A stretch of 64,000 bases of DNA from Chryseobacterium rhizoplanae (GCF_900182655.1 NZ_FXTC01000005.1:248001-312000), one strand, 5' to 3'. Counted from the stretch's first letter, positions 37,839-47,984 are shown. A program made the numbers and translations. The notes: a model not told the origin generated them from the letters alone.

Positions 37839-39800
37839 ATGAAAAAAAGTTTATCAGCTATTGGTTTATTAGCAGCAATAGGTTCTGTTCAGGCGCAGAA
37901 CGTTCTACTTCATGTAGATGACACTGCTATAACTTTTGTAAGTAAAGGTACACTGCTTTACAACGGTGGGGGGTTACAAACAAGAGGAACTGGTACCATT
38001 GAAAACCACGGAAACGTTATTGTTTCAGGTACTACTTCAGACTCCTTTAAAACGATCACTACAGGAGGAGCAGACAAAACAGAAGGCTCAGTAACAGGTA
38101 ATTTTATTAACAAACTTAACGAACCCACTGCTTACGCTTCTGTCAATGTAAACAGTCCTTCTGCTACCCCTGTTTATACTTATGGGCAACTGTATATTAG
38201 TGGGATCCCACAAGCTAATATTACAGGTATTGTAGACCAGGAGTTCAGATCAATAAAACATGGAAGTTATCAACAAATTGGACTTCCTTTTTATGATAAA
38301 ACGGCTTCTACATTAAGTGCAGAATTAGGAAAGACATTTGTGCAATCCAGGTATTCTCAAAATGAAATACTTTGGTCAAATAACAGCAACACTGAATCGA
38401 CTAATTTTGGTTTAAGCTCTAAATTCGGAGTAGCAACTCCCGGTTCAACATATTATATGCTAGGAGGGCTAAATCTTGATGTAAGCAACACAACAAGAAC
38501 TCTAAAAGGACGTCCGCTAACAGATATCGGAGCTGCTATAACTTTACAAAATGCGGCAGCTGGTATCAACTTTGGACCAACAGGTGCTCAGAAAAACTCT
38601 TATAACGAGTATTATAACAGTTATATACAGGATGTTTTTGAAATTGCCTCTGGCGGAACTGAATGGCAAGGCAATTTTGGTAGAAATATATATTCTTTGG
38701 CTAATCCATTCCTGACAAACTTAGATTTAACAAATGTCGCTTATAATGAACCAGCTGCAAACGGAGATGGTGTTTATTTAAGTACAATTTATGGAATTAA
38801 ATTACAGCCCGGAACGGTAACTACGAATAGTGGCGGTACCATAAGTACCGGCCCTGATAAATTTGTTACATTTAATGCAGGCATTCCAACAGGAGATGTC
38901 GACTATATGGTAATCAGACCATTAGGAACTTTCGCTATTAAGCTTAATGATAATACTGCAGCCGATCAGCTTAATTTTTCAAATCTCAGAAGATTTAATT
39001 ATTATAGCAGATCCGGTGGTACGGATTACAATGTAAATGCAAATAAAAATAATCCGACGACAAATACCGTAAAGCAATTAGGTGTTATTGGTCTTGATGC
39101 CAATGGAAATGAAGTGGCAAAAACATATTATGTTGTCTATGCCAATGGAAACACAGGACACTCAACAAGTTCAAGAATTCAGGTTGCAAATTCATCCAGT
39201 CTCATATATACTTATGAAGAAGCTCCAGGTGGTGGAATTGATAACAACTATAAAGATGTGTATCAGTTATATATCAATGAAGCTAACGAAAGCAACTTTC
39301 AGGGAAAGAATATTGTATTAAAAAATAGTGATCTGACGAGAGTTAAATCTTACAAATTTGAAGTAAGAGAAAATGCACAATTGATAAACAATTCAACCTT
39401 CGCCCTATCTAGTGGTCTTGGATTTTATTATAATGTAACTGGAGGAAATGCCCAACCGATTAAACAAGGAGATATAATCCCAGCTACTACAGATCTGCTT
39501 AACCTATATTATGATACCCCTAACACTGCTGTTCTGGCAACAGGTAATACTGTAGCTCCTTCAAAAACAATAGTGGTTTATAATCCACAGATTACAAACT
39601 ATATTGTCAGATTTGATCCGGCCTGGAAAAAAGCTGATATTGAAGTGTATGATATGAGTGGAAAACTGGTAATTTCTAAAAAAGCAGTGAATACTTCAAC
39701 TGATTTTGTAATTGAATTAGATGGTAAAGTTAAAAATGCATACATAGTGAAAGTGGTTTCAGATAAAGGAGAAGTTGTTAATACAAAAATCTTAAAATAA
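37839..39800 (+). CDS. T9SS-sorted large surface protein
   Basis: A 653-aa secreted protein. Signal peptide 1-19 (MKKSLSAIGLLAAIGSVQA-Q), a long region rich in Asn, Thr and Gly with beta-strand character (starting LLHVDDTAITFVSKGTLLYN), and a type A T9SS C-terminal domain (VYDMSGKLVISKKA ... NAYIVKVVSDKG ... NTKILK). It should be exported through the outer membrane by T9SS. No enzymatic motif was recognised; an adhesive or matrix role is plausible. A small membrane protein gene follows after 5 bp and shares its transcript, ending at the terminator at 40085-40112. Confidence 0.85.
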   Translation: MKKSLSAIGLLAAIGSVQAQNVLLHVDDTAITFVSKGTLLYNGGGLQTRGTGTIENHGNVIVSGTTSDSFKTITTGGADKTEGSVTGNFINKLNEPTAYASVNVNSPSATPVYTYGQLYISGIPQANITGIVDQEFRSIKHGSYQQIGLPFYDKTASTLSAELGKTFVQSRYSQNEILWSNNSNTESTNFGLSSKFGVATPGSTYYMLGGLNLDVSNTTRTLKGRPLTDIGAAITLQNAAAGINFGPTGAQKNSYNEYYNSYIQDVFEIASGGTEWQGNFGRNIYSLANPFLTNLDLTNVAYNEPAANGDGVYLSTIYGIKLQPGTVTTNSGGTISTGPDKFVTFNAGIPTGDVDYMVIRPLGTFAIKLNDNTAADQLNFSNLRRFNYYSRSGGTDYNVNANKNNPTTNTVKQLGVIGLDANGNEVAKTYYVVYANGNTGHSTSSRIQVANSSSLIYTYEEAPGGGIDNNYKDVYQLYINEANESNFQGKNIVLKNSDLTRVKSYKFEVRENAQLINNSTFALSSGLGFYYNVTGGNAQPIKQGDIIPATTDLLNLYYDTPNTAVLATGNTVAPSKTIVVYNPQITNYIVRFDPAWKKADIEVYDMSGKLVISKKAVNTSTDFVIELDGKVKNAYIVKVVSDKGEVVNTKILK

Positions 39801-39805
39801 AATAT

Positions 39806-40069
39806 ATGAAAATCATAAATAAGCTATTATCAATTTCCTTCCTTCTTTTCTCAGCTATATGGATTTATGCAGAAGAAACAACCGTAGTAATGAAAGGTAC
39901 AGGACCAGTTGGGCCAGGAGGAAATCCAAATGGCGGAGGAGGGGGTACAGGGCCTGTTGGACCTGGAGCTCCTGCCTCACCGATTGATATGTATATATAT
40001 GCGCTTGGTATCGTAGCAATTATATTTATTATTTACTTTACTAAAAGTACAGGACACCAAAAAGCATAA
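39806..40069 (+). CDS. small glycine-rich exported membrane protein
   Basis: An 87-aa protein: signal peptide (MKIINKLLSISFLLFSAIWIYA), a short Gly/Pro stretch (GTGPVGPGGNPNGGGGGTG), one membrane helix (MYIYALGIVAIIFIIYF) and a basic tail. It lies 5 bp after the T9SS protein gene, so the two are co-transcribed and probably work together. I know of no assigned function for this type of protein. Confidence 0.75.
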   Translation: MKIINKLLSISFLLFSAIWIYAEETTVVMKGTGPVGPGGNPNGGGGGTGPVGPGAPASPIDMYIYALGIVAIIFIIYFTKSTGHQKA

Positions 40070-40084
40070 AATTTAATTAGATAC

Positions 40085-40112
40085 AAAACCTCTCTGTAAT
40101 CAGAGAGGTTTT
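40085..40112 (+). terminator. terminator of the T9SS protein operon
   Basis: Perfect stem AAAACCTCTCTG / CAGAGAGGTTTT, 4-nt loop, followed by TTTTG. Confidence 0.9.
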
Positions 40113-40299
40113 TTTGTTTTGCCAATATAAATAGAACAGCTTCTCCCTGTCCGAGGTATTTTATCAGGTCAATAAAATATAAAGTTTAAGAAGCGAAAAA
40201 GTGCTTAGAATCCAGCATTTTTTTTGATATCTGGTATTTTTAATGGCAGATATCATTTAATTGTTTATATTTGCTGAGCTTTTTTATGGAAATAAAAAA

Positions 40300-40316
40300 C
40301 CGGAGTTGGTCTCCGG
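40300..40316 (-). terminator. minus-strand terminator
   Basis: Stem CCGGAG / CTCCGG with 5-nt loop, followed on the minus strand by TTTTTTATTT. It lies 370 bp after the methyltransferase gene, with an orphan promoter in between, which suggests that a gene once present there has been lost. Confidence 0.7.
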
Positions 40317-40479
40317 CTAACACACAAATAATGACAATAAAAAGTTGTATATCCAAATGTACAATCACACTGTGCTTATGTTGCCCTGCAGAAAATTAGT
40401 CCATGAAACAAAACTGCAGAAACAAAACCAGAGTGTTTAATTCAGGCAAAGTAATTATACTAATTGAATAGTTAGCTTA

Positions 40480-40650
40480 ATGCTTGTCATACAATTTTCT
40501 GAAAAATTTCATAACTGTTAAAATGTGAAATATATTTCAAACATTGTCTATTGCAAACTTAAAGCATATAAGGCAGACTATAAACGAGATTCATATAGTT
40601 TTATATAGATTTAAATGTAAAATAATCACTACATGTATTTCAGGATTATG
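40480..40650 (-). repeat. extended promoter-region homology, copy B (orphan)
   Basis: Aligns with 5790-5960 upstream of the M36 peptidase. Downstream on the minus strand (40317-40480) there is no gene, only the terminator at 40300. The region 40113-40683 holds nothing else recognisable. Confidence 0.6.
40554..40621 (-). promoter_or_regulatory. recurrent ACTAYA-repeat promoter without a gene
   Basis: Minus strand: TTTACA (40621-40616), 16 bp, ACTATA (40599-40594), exactly 32 bp, -7 box TAAGTTTG (40561-40554). It reads into an apparently empty stretch ending at the terminator at 40300-40316. Confidence 0.6.
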
Positions 40651-40683
40651 ATGGAATCAGTATCCGTCATATGTTAACTGCTC

Positions 40684-41451
40684 TTATACTGCTTCACTGA
40701 TCTCAGCTGAGCATGATACCATCCTTTTTTTCAGAATTACAATAAGTTCATGACTTGTCTGAGGAAATAACTTTGATATGATACGGCTAATATTCCAGAA
40801 CCTGTTGTTTTTGGTCAGAAAATTTATTCCTCCGAAAGAATTATAGCCCAGTATCTCTTCCACGATAAAATCCTGCTCAAATGCAGTGATATCTTTTTTA
40901 CTAAATACTTTTGCCAGGCAGTAATCAGCACCTTTGCTTTTTCTGGTCTTGTATTTTTCAATGCCCAAAAATTTAAATGCAAATATTCGTCTTAAAGACC
41001 ATTTGCTTAAAACAGAAATCACAACCGTTCCTCCGGGTTTTAATACTCTGAACATTTCTTGTCTTGTTTTGGAAACATCATCAGTATAGGAGAAAGAGGT
41101 AAAAATACTGACAATAAGATCAAAATAATTATCATTAAGCTGACTCAAATTACTCATAGAACCTTCTATATATCCCACTTCCGGGTGCTGAGACCTGAGA
41201 AGCCGTATCATATGTTCAGAAATATCCAGACCTGTATATTTAATCTTTTTATTACTGGCGGTGCATAATTCATATCCTAATCCTGTACCACATCCCAGAT
41301 CAAGGATTTTATGATGATCACAGATAAAAGTTTTCAATAGTTTCTGAATAAATAAATTTTCTTCCTTGCTCCAATTATCGGCATACAGTGAATTGTAATC
41401 TTTTGCTATATTATTCCAGTATCTCCCGTCACTTCGCTTCATTTTGCTCAT
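40684..41451 (-). CDS. class I SAM-dependent methyltransferase
   Basis: A 255-aa cytoplasmic protein with the Rossmann methyltransferase motifs: motif I ILDLGCGTGLGYE (49-61), the acidic ribose-binding end of strand 2 YTGLDISEHMI, post-motif YIEGSMSNL, and FDLIVSIFTSFSY with the VLKPGGTVVISVLSKW block. It belongs to the broad Methyltransf_11/25 group, which methylates small molecules, lipids or quinone precursors; the substrate cannot be read. It is transcribed alone from the element at 41507-41574. Confidence 0.85.
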   Translation of the reverse strand: MSKMKRSDGRYWNNIAKDYNSLYADNWSKEENLFIQKLLKTFICDHHKILDLGCGTGLGYELCTASNKKIKYTGLDISEHMIRLLRSQHPEVGYIEGSMSNLSQLNDNYFDLIVSIFTSFSYTDDVSKTRQEMFRVLKPGGTVVISVLSKWSLRRIFAFKFLGIEKYKTRKSKGADYCLAKVFSKKDITAFEQDFIVEEILGYNSFGGINFLTKNNRFWNISRIISKLFPQTSHELIVILKKRMVSCSAEISEAV

Positions 41452-41506
41452 AAGTATTGATTTGTAATTAACAGATTAATTGAAATCTATTTTATTAATA
41501 GAGTTG

Positions 41507-41574
41507 CAAAATTAAACTTTCACCTCTATACCTATCCTGAAACTATTATAGTTTTATATAATGGCTTATATAAA
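41507..41574 (-). promoter_or_regulatory. recurrent ACTAYA-repeat promoter of the methyltransferase
   Basis: Minus strand: TTTATA (41574-41569), 16 bp, ACTATA (41552-41547), exactly 32 bp, -7 box TAATTTTG (41514-41507). Leader of about 50 nt. Confidence 0.65.
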
Positions 41575-41949
41575 ATAATCACTACCATGAAAAAACAGCA
41601 TGAAAGCTTGCTAATTAGAACTATAGAACTTTTATACAATAAAAATTAACCGGTCTATAGAGATCATTAAAATCAAAAATTTAAATAATCTATTCATAGA
41701 ACCTATTGTTGCTTTGGTCTCTTAATATGATATTTATCTTAATAGCATTTTTTATTGATTAATTTCTTTATCTTAATGTTAATGAAACTACATAACAAAT
41801 TTAAAAGCTTACTTTGAAATATATTCACTTTTTCACATCGTATTAATACCAATAAACCATAGTTATACAACTATATGGTTTAAAAAATAGTATATTCTGA
41901 GCAATATAAAAGCTTTAGAAGTTGAAATCAAAATTACAAATATGCTTGA
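41575..41949. other. intergenic region
   Basis: About 375 bp, AT-rich, between two minus-strand genes. No terminator hairpin or open frame was noticed. Confidence 0.55.
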
Positions 41950-44900
41950 TCAATTATTATTTCTATTCTGCAGTAGTATCCATCCTGATTTGGTGACAGG
42001 CTTTCCGTTGATACGGTCATCCCATGAAACAGTATACCAATAGGAAGCAGTGGGAATAGACCCACCTAAATATTTTCCGTCCCAGATGAAATTACTTTCT
42101 GTGCCCTTAAACATTTGCCTTCCATACCTATCAACAATAACGGCTGAGAAGTTTTTGAGTTTTGCGATTCCTGCAAAACTGATCACATCATTAATCCCGT
42201 CTCCGTTAGGGGTAAAAGCATTAGGTAAGAAAAACGTATAATACTGTACTGAGGTATCACAAAGAATCCCCATATTTCTTATTCTGATTGTGTATTCTGT
42301 ATTTTTATTGACATTATAAAATATATCTGAACTTTGCCATAACACTCCATCATCAATAGAAAATTCTAAAGGAAGATTTTCATGGTTTTTGACAAAAATC
42401 TTCAAAGCATCATTTTCGTATATGACCTCAAGAATCTCCGGAACATGGATATAGGCAACATCAGACGAATATGATTTTGAGCAAACTCCATTGCTGATGA
42501 TAACAGTATAGGTTCCTGCCTGAGTAACTGAAATCGTTCTTGTTGTTTCTCCAGTGCTCCAGTGATAAGTATAATTGGGACCATTACCGGCATCAAGTAC
42601 TCCTTTCTGCCCCTGACAGATTTCGATATCCCGAAGAAGGGACGTTATGGCTGGAACGACAGTAATTGTAATATCTGCCTGAGCAGAACATCCATTCTGT
42701 CCTACTCCTTCAACATGATATGTTGTGGTAACATCAGGGGAAACAATCTGTGTATTGCCATTTCCTGATAATCCTGTCCATATGTAGGTCTGTGCTCCGG
42801 AAGCAGTCAAAGTAACAGAATACCCTTTACAAATTGTCAGCTGCTGAGCTGTTATAACTACCGGAGGAGGAACAGTATCTTCTAAAACGGTGACTGAACC
42901 CATCTTTACACATCCCATAGGTGTTGAACTGCTGATGCTTAATGTGTAAACACCACCTTTGTTAACTAAAGGGGTTAAAGTATTCTCTCCTGAAACAATA
43001 TTTCCACCAGAGCCTGCTGTCCAAAAAAAAGCTGCACCGGGTTGGTATACAGACCCTGTTGCATCTAACGTGATGCTTGTTTCATTACATGTAATAGTCT
43101 TTGTGGGTGGAGCTATATTAACAACAATCAAAGAATCCATCTTCACTGTTACCGCATGCTGGTATTGACATCCTAAAGCAGTAGTAAGTGTTACTGTATA
43201 GGTTCCTGGTGTTGTCACAGTAAGGGTATTTCCGGTAGTACCGTTAGACCAAAGGAAGTTATTTCCTGTTCCGTCCGCATTAGCCGTTAATACCGTAGAA
43301 TCCCCTTCACAGAATACAAGATTTCCTGCAATCTGCAAGTTCGGATCCTCATCTTTAACAATGGTAGCGGCAACAGCATCACTCTTACAAGATCCGTTAT
43401 CATTCACCAGCGTATATACCCCTGCTGCATGCACAGTTATGGATTGTGTCATCTCTCCGGTCGACCAGATGTTTCCTACAGGCAAACTGGAGGTGAGTAC
43501 AACAGGAATATCATGACAAATCACTGAAGAGGAAACATTGATAACAGGCTCAGGTTTTGTATTGACAATTAGCTGCAACTCTGCTATACTATAACAGAAA
43601 CCATAGGATACGCGAACATATATTGTAATATTTCCCGAGGAATAAGCAGTAGGATTTGATAACGTATTGGTATTTCCGGCATTAGCATCAGTCAGATTTT
43701 GATAATATGAAAAACTGACACCCGGCTCTGAAGAAATAACCGTTTCAGCATCTTTTAAATTAAATACTGCTGTATTCGTAACTGAACAGTTGCTAAGTGA
43801 TGTATTTTGAACATTGGGTGTTTTTGAAATATTGATATGAAGACTAACCTGTTCACAATCCGGAAATTCCGGATCATTCCCGCAAAATTTATATACAATA
43901 GTGTCAGTTCCGACATATCCTGAAACAGGTGTGTAAGTAATTTTTCCTGTTGTGGAATCCACAATTGCTGTGCCATGGGAAGGTGGTGTAATGATCACAA
44001 CACTTCCGGGAACCACAGTTTGTGAAGATTGTGAAAACTGGGGAACAATATTGAGATGATCCCCGCAGATAGAATCATTCTTCGTAGTTTCCTTCAAACA
44101 GCTGTTAATCTTGTAAACAGGAGTAAATTTAGGCTCACATGAGCCGGCAGTTATTCTTACCGTATAATTACCTCCCTGAGCAGGCGAATATGTGTTAGTG
44201 GCAGCTCCTGAAATACTGCTTCCGTTACGATACCACTGGTAGGTATCATAGCTATCATCAACCTCAAGAGTAATACTGGGTGCACATTCACCGGATTTTT
44301 TCATAATAACAGGTATTGAAGAAAAACCTGCAAAATATCCCCCATATCCAGCATTGCTATAACCTCCGTTAATTCCAGCCGTAACCGCTTTATCTGAAGT
44401 AATAGTTGTGTTTCCTGTAATATTCTGTATTGAATAAGTCACCCAGTCATTATTTCCCTGAAGAGGATATGGTCCCTGAACAGATGTTGGACTAGCACCG
44501 TTAACCGTAATATGGGCACCAGTTTGTGTAAGAATATTCATCCTTACAGATATGGATGAGATATTGGGCATTTCATTAATCTTCCCGATTTCATCAATTT
44601 TTCTTGGCAGGAAGCAGTTTAAAGGAGGAATAAGGTTATACCCACCAGTATAACCTCCGGATCCTACTCCTACCAGTTGATAGAGATAGACGTTTTTGGA
44701 AGTTTTGACATACATATTAGAATGTCCGTTCCCCTGATTAATATACGCATTAGCCAGAATTCTATAATATTGTCCCGCGTTAATTGTTGCAATAGGCACA
44801 GTGCCATTATTAAGGTAAATCTGTGTATTATTTTCAGTGGCAATAATAATTCCCCCGTCCACATTGTAAGGACTTGTAGAAACACTTTTAATCATTGCAA

Positions 44901-45696
44901 ACTCGTTTCCAAGACGTGAAACTGGAATAGACTGGTCCATAATCAGATCAGAACCATCATTTGCTGTAGTGGCAAAAAATCCATTGGAATTACCATTGGT
45001 AACGGATATGGGCTTATCAGCACTAATTTTTGCGCCAATAAATCCTTCTCTGTTAGCGGTTATATTAGTTATACCTGCAAGAGTATACGACTGTCCTTTG
45101 TTTAATGTTACCGTTAGCACACTAGGGGTTGAAGCGATATTCAAAAAACTGATTGCCGGATTATATCCTGAAATATTCACGGTCGTATTATCTTCTGTCG
45201 CCAGAATTCCTGCTGTAAAATTATAGTTATTGGAACTCGCGGTTACAGGAGCAACAGCAGCAAAAAATTCAGTTCCTATTCCTGCCCGTCCTTTAGAGGT
45301 GATAATCTCAGCGTGAGCACCTGTAGCAATTCGCATCGTTAGGAAATAAGGCTTTTCCCCAACAGTATATATTCCCTTATTAGATTTTGAAGCTGCTTCA
45401 GAAGTTCCAGTCAATTTTATGTAATTAGGTTCTACGATAAAAGTTGCAGGAGAACCTTTACTGATAGTAACACTTCCAATCTGATTATTATTGCTATAAA
45501 TTTTAACTGTAAATGGTGTAAATGAATCTGTTGAAAAATAGAGTCCGTGATTATATGAACTTCCCATACTGTCAAAGTAAGGAGCCACCCAATGTTCTGT
45601 ATCTCTTTGTCCGAAAATTTCTGCCAGTGAAAAAAATAGGAAAAGAAAAAGTAATGTCTTTTTTACTTTAGACAAAAATGCATTAGATATTATCAT
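41950..45696 (-). CDS. large adhesin with gliding-motility-type C-terminal domain
   Basis: A 1248-aa secreted protein. Signal peptide (~1-29), an N-terminal region like the IgGFc-binding N-terminal domain of bacterial surface proteins (~30-460, GILATEDNTTVNISGYNP, repeated VTNGNSNGFF/ENNTQIYL strands), several Ig/PKD-like beta domains (~470-1130, e.g. YDTYQWYRNGSSISGA, GTYTVTLTTALGC, GTYTVIISNG), and a C-terminal gliding-motility/CHU_C type B T9SS signal (FLPNAFTPNGDGINDVISF ... YGRQMFKG ... WDGKY). It should be exported by T9SS to the cell surface as an adhesin. Its promoter lies so close that the leader is only ~20 nt. Confidence 0.88.
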   Translation of the reverse strand: MIISNAFLSKVKKTLLFLFLFFSLAEIFGQRDTEHWVAPYFDSMGSSYNHGLYFSTDSFTPFTVKIYSNNNQIGSVTISKGSPATFIVEPNYIKLTGTSEAASKSNKGIYTVGEKPYFLTMRIATGAHAEIITSKGRAGIGTEFFAAVAPVTASSNNYNFTAGILATEDNTTVNISGYNPAISFLNIASTPSVLTVTLNKGQSYTLAGITNITANREGFIGAKISADKPISVTNGNSNGFFATTANDGSDLIMDQSIPVSRLGNEFAMIKSVSTSPYNVDGGIIIATENNTQIYLNNGTVPIATINAGQYYRILANAYINQGNGHSNMYVKTSKNVYLYQLVGVGSGGYTGGYNLIPPLNCFLPRKIDEIGKINEMPNISSISVRMNILTQTGAHITVNGASPTSVQGPYPLQGNNDWVTYSIQNITGNTTITSDKAVTAGINGGYSNAGYGGYFAGFSSIPVIMKKSGECAPSITLEVDDSYDTYQWYRNGSSISGAATNTYSPAQGGNYTVRITAGSCEPKFTPVYKINSCLKETTKNDSICGDHLNIVPQFSQSSQTVVPGSVVIITPPSHGTAIVDSTTGKITYTPVSGYVGTDTIVYKFCGNDPEFPDCEQVSLHINISKTPNVQNTSLSNCSVTNTAVFNLKDAETVISSEPGVSFSYYQNLTDANAGNTNTLSNPTAYSSGNITIYVRVSYGFCYSIAELQLIVNTKPEPVINVSSSVICHDIPVVLTSSLPVGNIWSTGEMTQSITVHAAGVYTLVNDNGSCKSDAVAATIVKDEDPNLQIAGNLVFCEGDSTVLTANADGTGNNFLWSNGTTGNTLTVTTPGTYTVTLTTALGCQYQHAVTVKMDSLIVVNIAPPTKTITCNETSITLDATGSVYQPGAAFFWTAGSGGNIVSGENTLTPLVNKGGVYTLSISSSTPMGCVKMGSVTVLEDTVPPPVVITAQQLTICKGYSVTLTASGAQTYIWTGLSGNGNTQIVSPDVTTTYHVEGVGQNGCSAQADITITVVPAITSLLRDIEICQGQKGVLDAGNGPNYTYHWSTGETTRTISVTQAGTYTVIISNGVCSKSYSSDVAYIHVPEILEVIYENDALKIFVKNHENLPLEFSIDDGVLWQSSDIFYNVNKNTEYTIRIRNMGILCDTSVQYYTFFLPNAFTPNGDGINDVISFAGIAKLKNFSAVIVDRYGRQMFKGTESNFIWDGKYLGGSIPTASYWYTVSWDDRINGKPVTKSGWILLQNRNNN

Positions 45697-45721
45697 ATCT
45701 TGAAAGATAAATTCAAAAATG

Positions 45722-45789
45722 CAAACTTAGGAACTAAATTATTGTAATAAAAAAAGTCAGCTATAGTATTATATGGGTTTAATTATAGA
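45722..45789 (-). promoter_or_regulatory. recurrent ACTAYA-repeat promoter of the adhesin
   Basis: Minus strand: TCTATA (45789-45784), 16 bp, ACTATA (45767-45762), exactly 32 bp, -7 box TAAGTTTG (45729-45722). Transcription should start ~15-20 bp before the ATG, which supports the -7 assignment. Confidence 0.65.
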
Positions 45790-46150
45790 ATATTATCGAT
45801 TAGTATGATCATAAAAAGACTAGGATAGATAAATCTATTGTTCACAATATTAATTCTAAGTTAGATATTTTAAAAGATGTCTTGCCTGCTATATGATATG
45901 AAAGAAATAGTATAAATTCTATGTCTTCCTGTGTTAAAGTAAAAGATAATGAGTTTATCAAGCAAACAGTATTAAGCACATGTTTCTATGATTCTTATTT
46001 ATTGTTAAGAGGCCGTCTGCTTCTGAAGAACCTCGATATATATGTCACATAATAGCTAATGCCTTTCCAATTGCAGGGTTAGCTCAATAGTCCCATATGA
46101 TTATCCTTGTAGTTTAATTGAGATAACACTGATAGACTAGGTAAACTAAA
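45790..46150. other. intergenic region
   Basis: About 360 bp with no gene, repeat or terminator that I can support. Confidence 0.55.
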
Positions 46151-47368
46151 TTATTCACTGATACAGCGTATTGAGAAGCCATCTCCACGAGTGTAAGCAG
46201 TGGCATTTACTGCACTAATACCAAAATTTAAGGCATATGCACTGGTGCTACTCTCAGTACTACTCCAATAATATCCAAAACGAGCTCGATTCTGTAATGA
46301 TCCTGAAGCCTCATTACGGTATCCGCTAACAGGAAGAGTTAAAGTATTCCCATTATTATTAAATACAATAGCTGCAGTGAAATTAGTTGGACCATTTGTT
46401 GGTGTGGTAGCCCATGTTCCTATAGTACTACTAGTACTTGCGCTGTTAAACTGTACCCATTCATTTCTGGTAGGAAGCCTAAAGCCTGATGGGCAGGGAT
46501 CGTTTACTGTTTTTAATGGATTGGTTTCTGTACCACTATTCCATGCTTTATCAGCTGCTCCTTCTGTACTCCATCCGGCGATGGCCACATCAGGAGTATA
46601 AGGCGTAGCCACCGCATTCCTTTTCCCCCATTGAAAATAATCTCCCATAATAGCTTGGGAAGGCACATCAGGATCCTGCGTAGGGTTTGCACCCAAATTT
46701 CTTGACATTATCTGACGGATTTGACCGTTAATGGAGACATTTACTACATCATCAAACTTGGTTTTCGGTTGTACTTGAAGACTAAAACTGCAGTCTTTAC
46801 CCGCAATATTGATGTTAAAGATAGCTGTGCCTGTAGTAAGAGGTATTCCAGTAATGTTAAATACTAAGAAACCACCGCCAACACTAAGATTTCCTTGATA
46901 AAGGGTTGCGTTAAGATTTGTAATACCCATAGAAGGAACACTCAAAGCAGGATAGACTCCTCCGTTTCCACCATTATAAGGCACAATAACACTGACCCCA
47001 GAAGCTGGCCGTGTGGCTTCCAAAATACCTATATTGGTAGAAGAAGAACATAACAACTGTGATAAAGCTGCTGTAGCGCTACCCCTGGAGATTATCCTTA
47101 CCCATCGGTTACTTGCTGCGTCAAAATAATAGAAACCTTTGGAATCTATCCCTTCTACCTGGCCAGTACGCCTTTCAGGATCAGGGGGGGCGGTAACATA
47201 TACCAAAATGGCATCTTTGGCATTGGAATATACACCCTTTAATTCTGCTGTTTGAAGAAAATTACCCGTCAGACGAGGGATTATAAGCCCTTCTGAAGCA
47301 TCTATAAAGGTTTGTCCATAGAATAAGCTACCAAAAAAAATCGTTGGTAATAAATATATTTTTCTCAT
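46151..47368 (-). CDS. FISUMP-domain secreted protein 3
   Basis: A 405-aa exported protein (signal MRKIYLLPTIFFGSLFYG). It lacks the NNxxPKSTLDV segment of proteins 1 and 2: after the signal it goes directly to TFIDASEGLIIPRLTG. The rest matches the family (GVYSNAKDAILVYVT, FYYFDAASNRWVRI, RQIMSRNLGANP, FQWGKRNAVATPY, DPCPSGFRLPTRNEW, YYWSSTESS, final RCISE). The last ~60 residues are nearly the same as protein 1, suggesting recent duplication or gene conversion. Function unknown. Its promoter at 47592-47659 combines the ACTAYA repeats with a -33 TTG. Confidence 0.88.
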   Translation of the reverse strand: MRKIYLLPTIFFGSLFYGQTFIDASEGLIIPRLTGNFLQTAELKGVYSNAKDAILVYVTAPPDPERRTGQVEGIDSKGFYYFDAASNRWVRIISRGSATAALSQLLCSSSTNIGILEATRPASGVSVIVPYNGGNGGVYPALSVPSMGITNLNATLYQGNLSVGGGFLVFNITGIPLTTGTAIFNINIAGKDCSFSLQVQPKTKFDDVVNVSINGQIRQIMSRNLGANPTQDPDVPSQAIMGDYFQWGKRNAVATPYTPDVAIAGWSTEGAADKAWNSGTETNPLKTVNDPCPSGFRLPTRNEWVQFNSASTSSTIGTWATTPTNGPTNFTAAIVFNNNGNTLTLPVSGYRNEASGSLQNRARFGYYWSSTESSTSAYALNFGISAVNATAYTRGDGFSIRCISE

Positions 47369-47591
47369 GTTTTTAATATTTGATAGTTAGTTTTCATTTG
47401 GCTCAATTAGTATAATCTGTTTTATTCTTCTATAGATAAGATTCAATAAATCATTAAAAACGCATTTTGACAATAGTTAGGATCAGAAATTTAGACGTTA
47501 ATTTCATATGACGATCTTATAAGCTCTGAAAATTTTGTGTTAGTTATTAATTCTGAGATGAATTCCTTTATCTCTTTAAGAAAAATTAAAA

Positions 47592-47659
47592 CAAATGTAA
47601 TTTTTTAATTTATAATACACCAACTACAACATATCGGATTATCACTAATATTATGTAGT
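47592..47659 (-). promoter_or_regulatory. recurrent ACTAYA-repeat promoter of FISUMP 3
   Basis: Minus strand: ACTACA (47659-47654), 16 bp, CCGATA (47637-47632, weak), exactly 32 bp, -7 box TACATTTG (47599-47592). A TTG 21 bp before the -7 box fits the usual -33 element. The leader would be ~215 nt. The stretch 47660-48159 holds no gene beyond the hairpin at 47961. Confidence 0.6.
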
Positions 47660-47960
47660 TTTTTTACGACAACTTAAACATATGACTGTTAGCATTCTAC
47701 AAATAACTAAACAGTACTGTAAGGTAAATTCAGAACAAGACACTACCGCACGTACGGATATTCTGTACGTTGTATTTCAGAATAGATCCTATTCATTTAA
47801 TTCGTTAGTCTCTCTATTAAGCGGAATTTATTTGACTATTTAGGCCAAATTTAACATTTGTTAATATAATGTTAAATTTGTTTTATAGCTTTTAAAATTT
47901 TATCAAAGTAATAAGCATTAATACATTATTAAAATAAGTTTGTGAGTTTGGTTTAAATCT

Positions 47961-47984
47961 GTGCGGCAGAGCAATTTGCCGCAC
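47961..47984 (+). repeat. GTGCGGCA / TGCCGCAC terminator-like hairpin, copy 1
   Basis: 8-bp GC-rich stem, 8-nt loop, followed by TTTTGA on the plus strand. Two further copies (52615-52638, 55939-55966) lie in the opposite orientation, and flanking bases (CTG before, CTTTT after) are shared. Confidence 0.75.

Noticed and set aside
42050..45226. Several 60-85-aa plus-strand frames inside the adhesin gene
   Set aside because: Antisense shadows without start signals or similarity.
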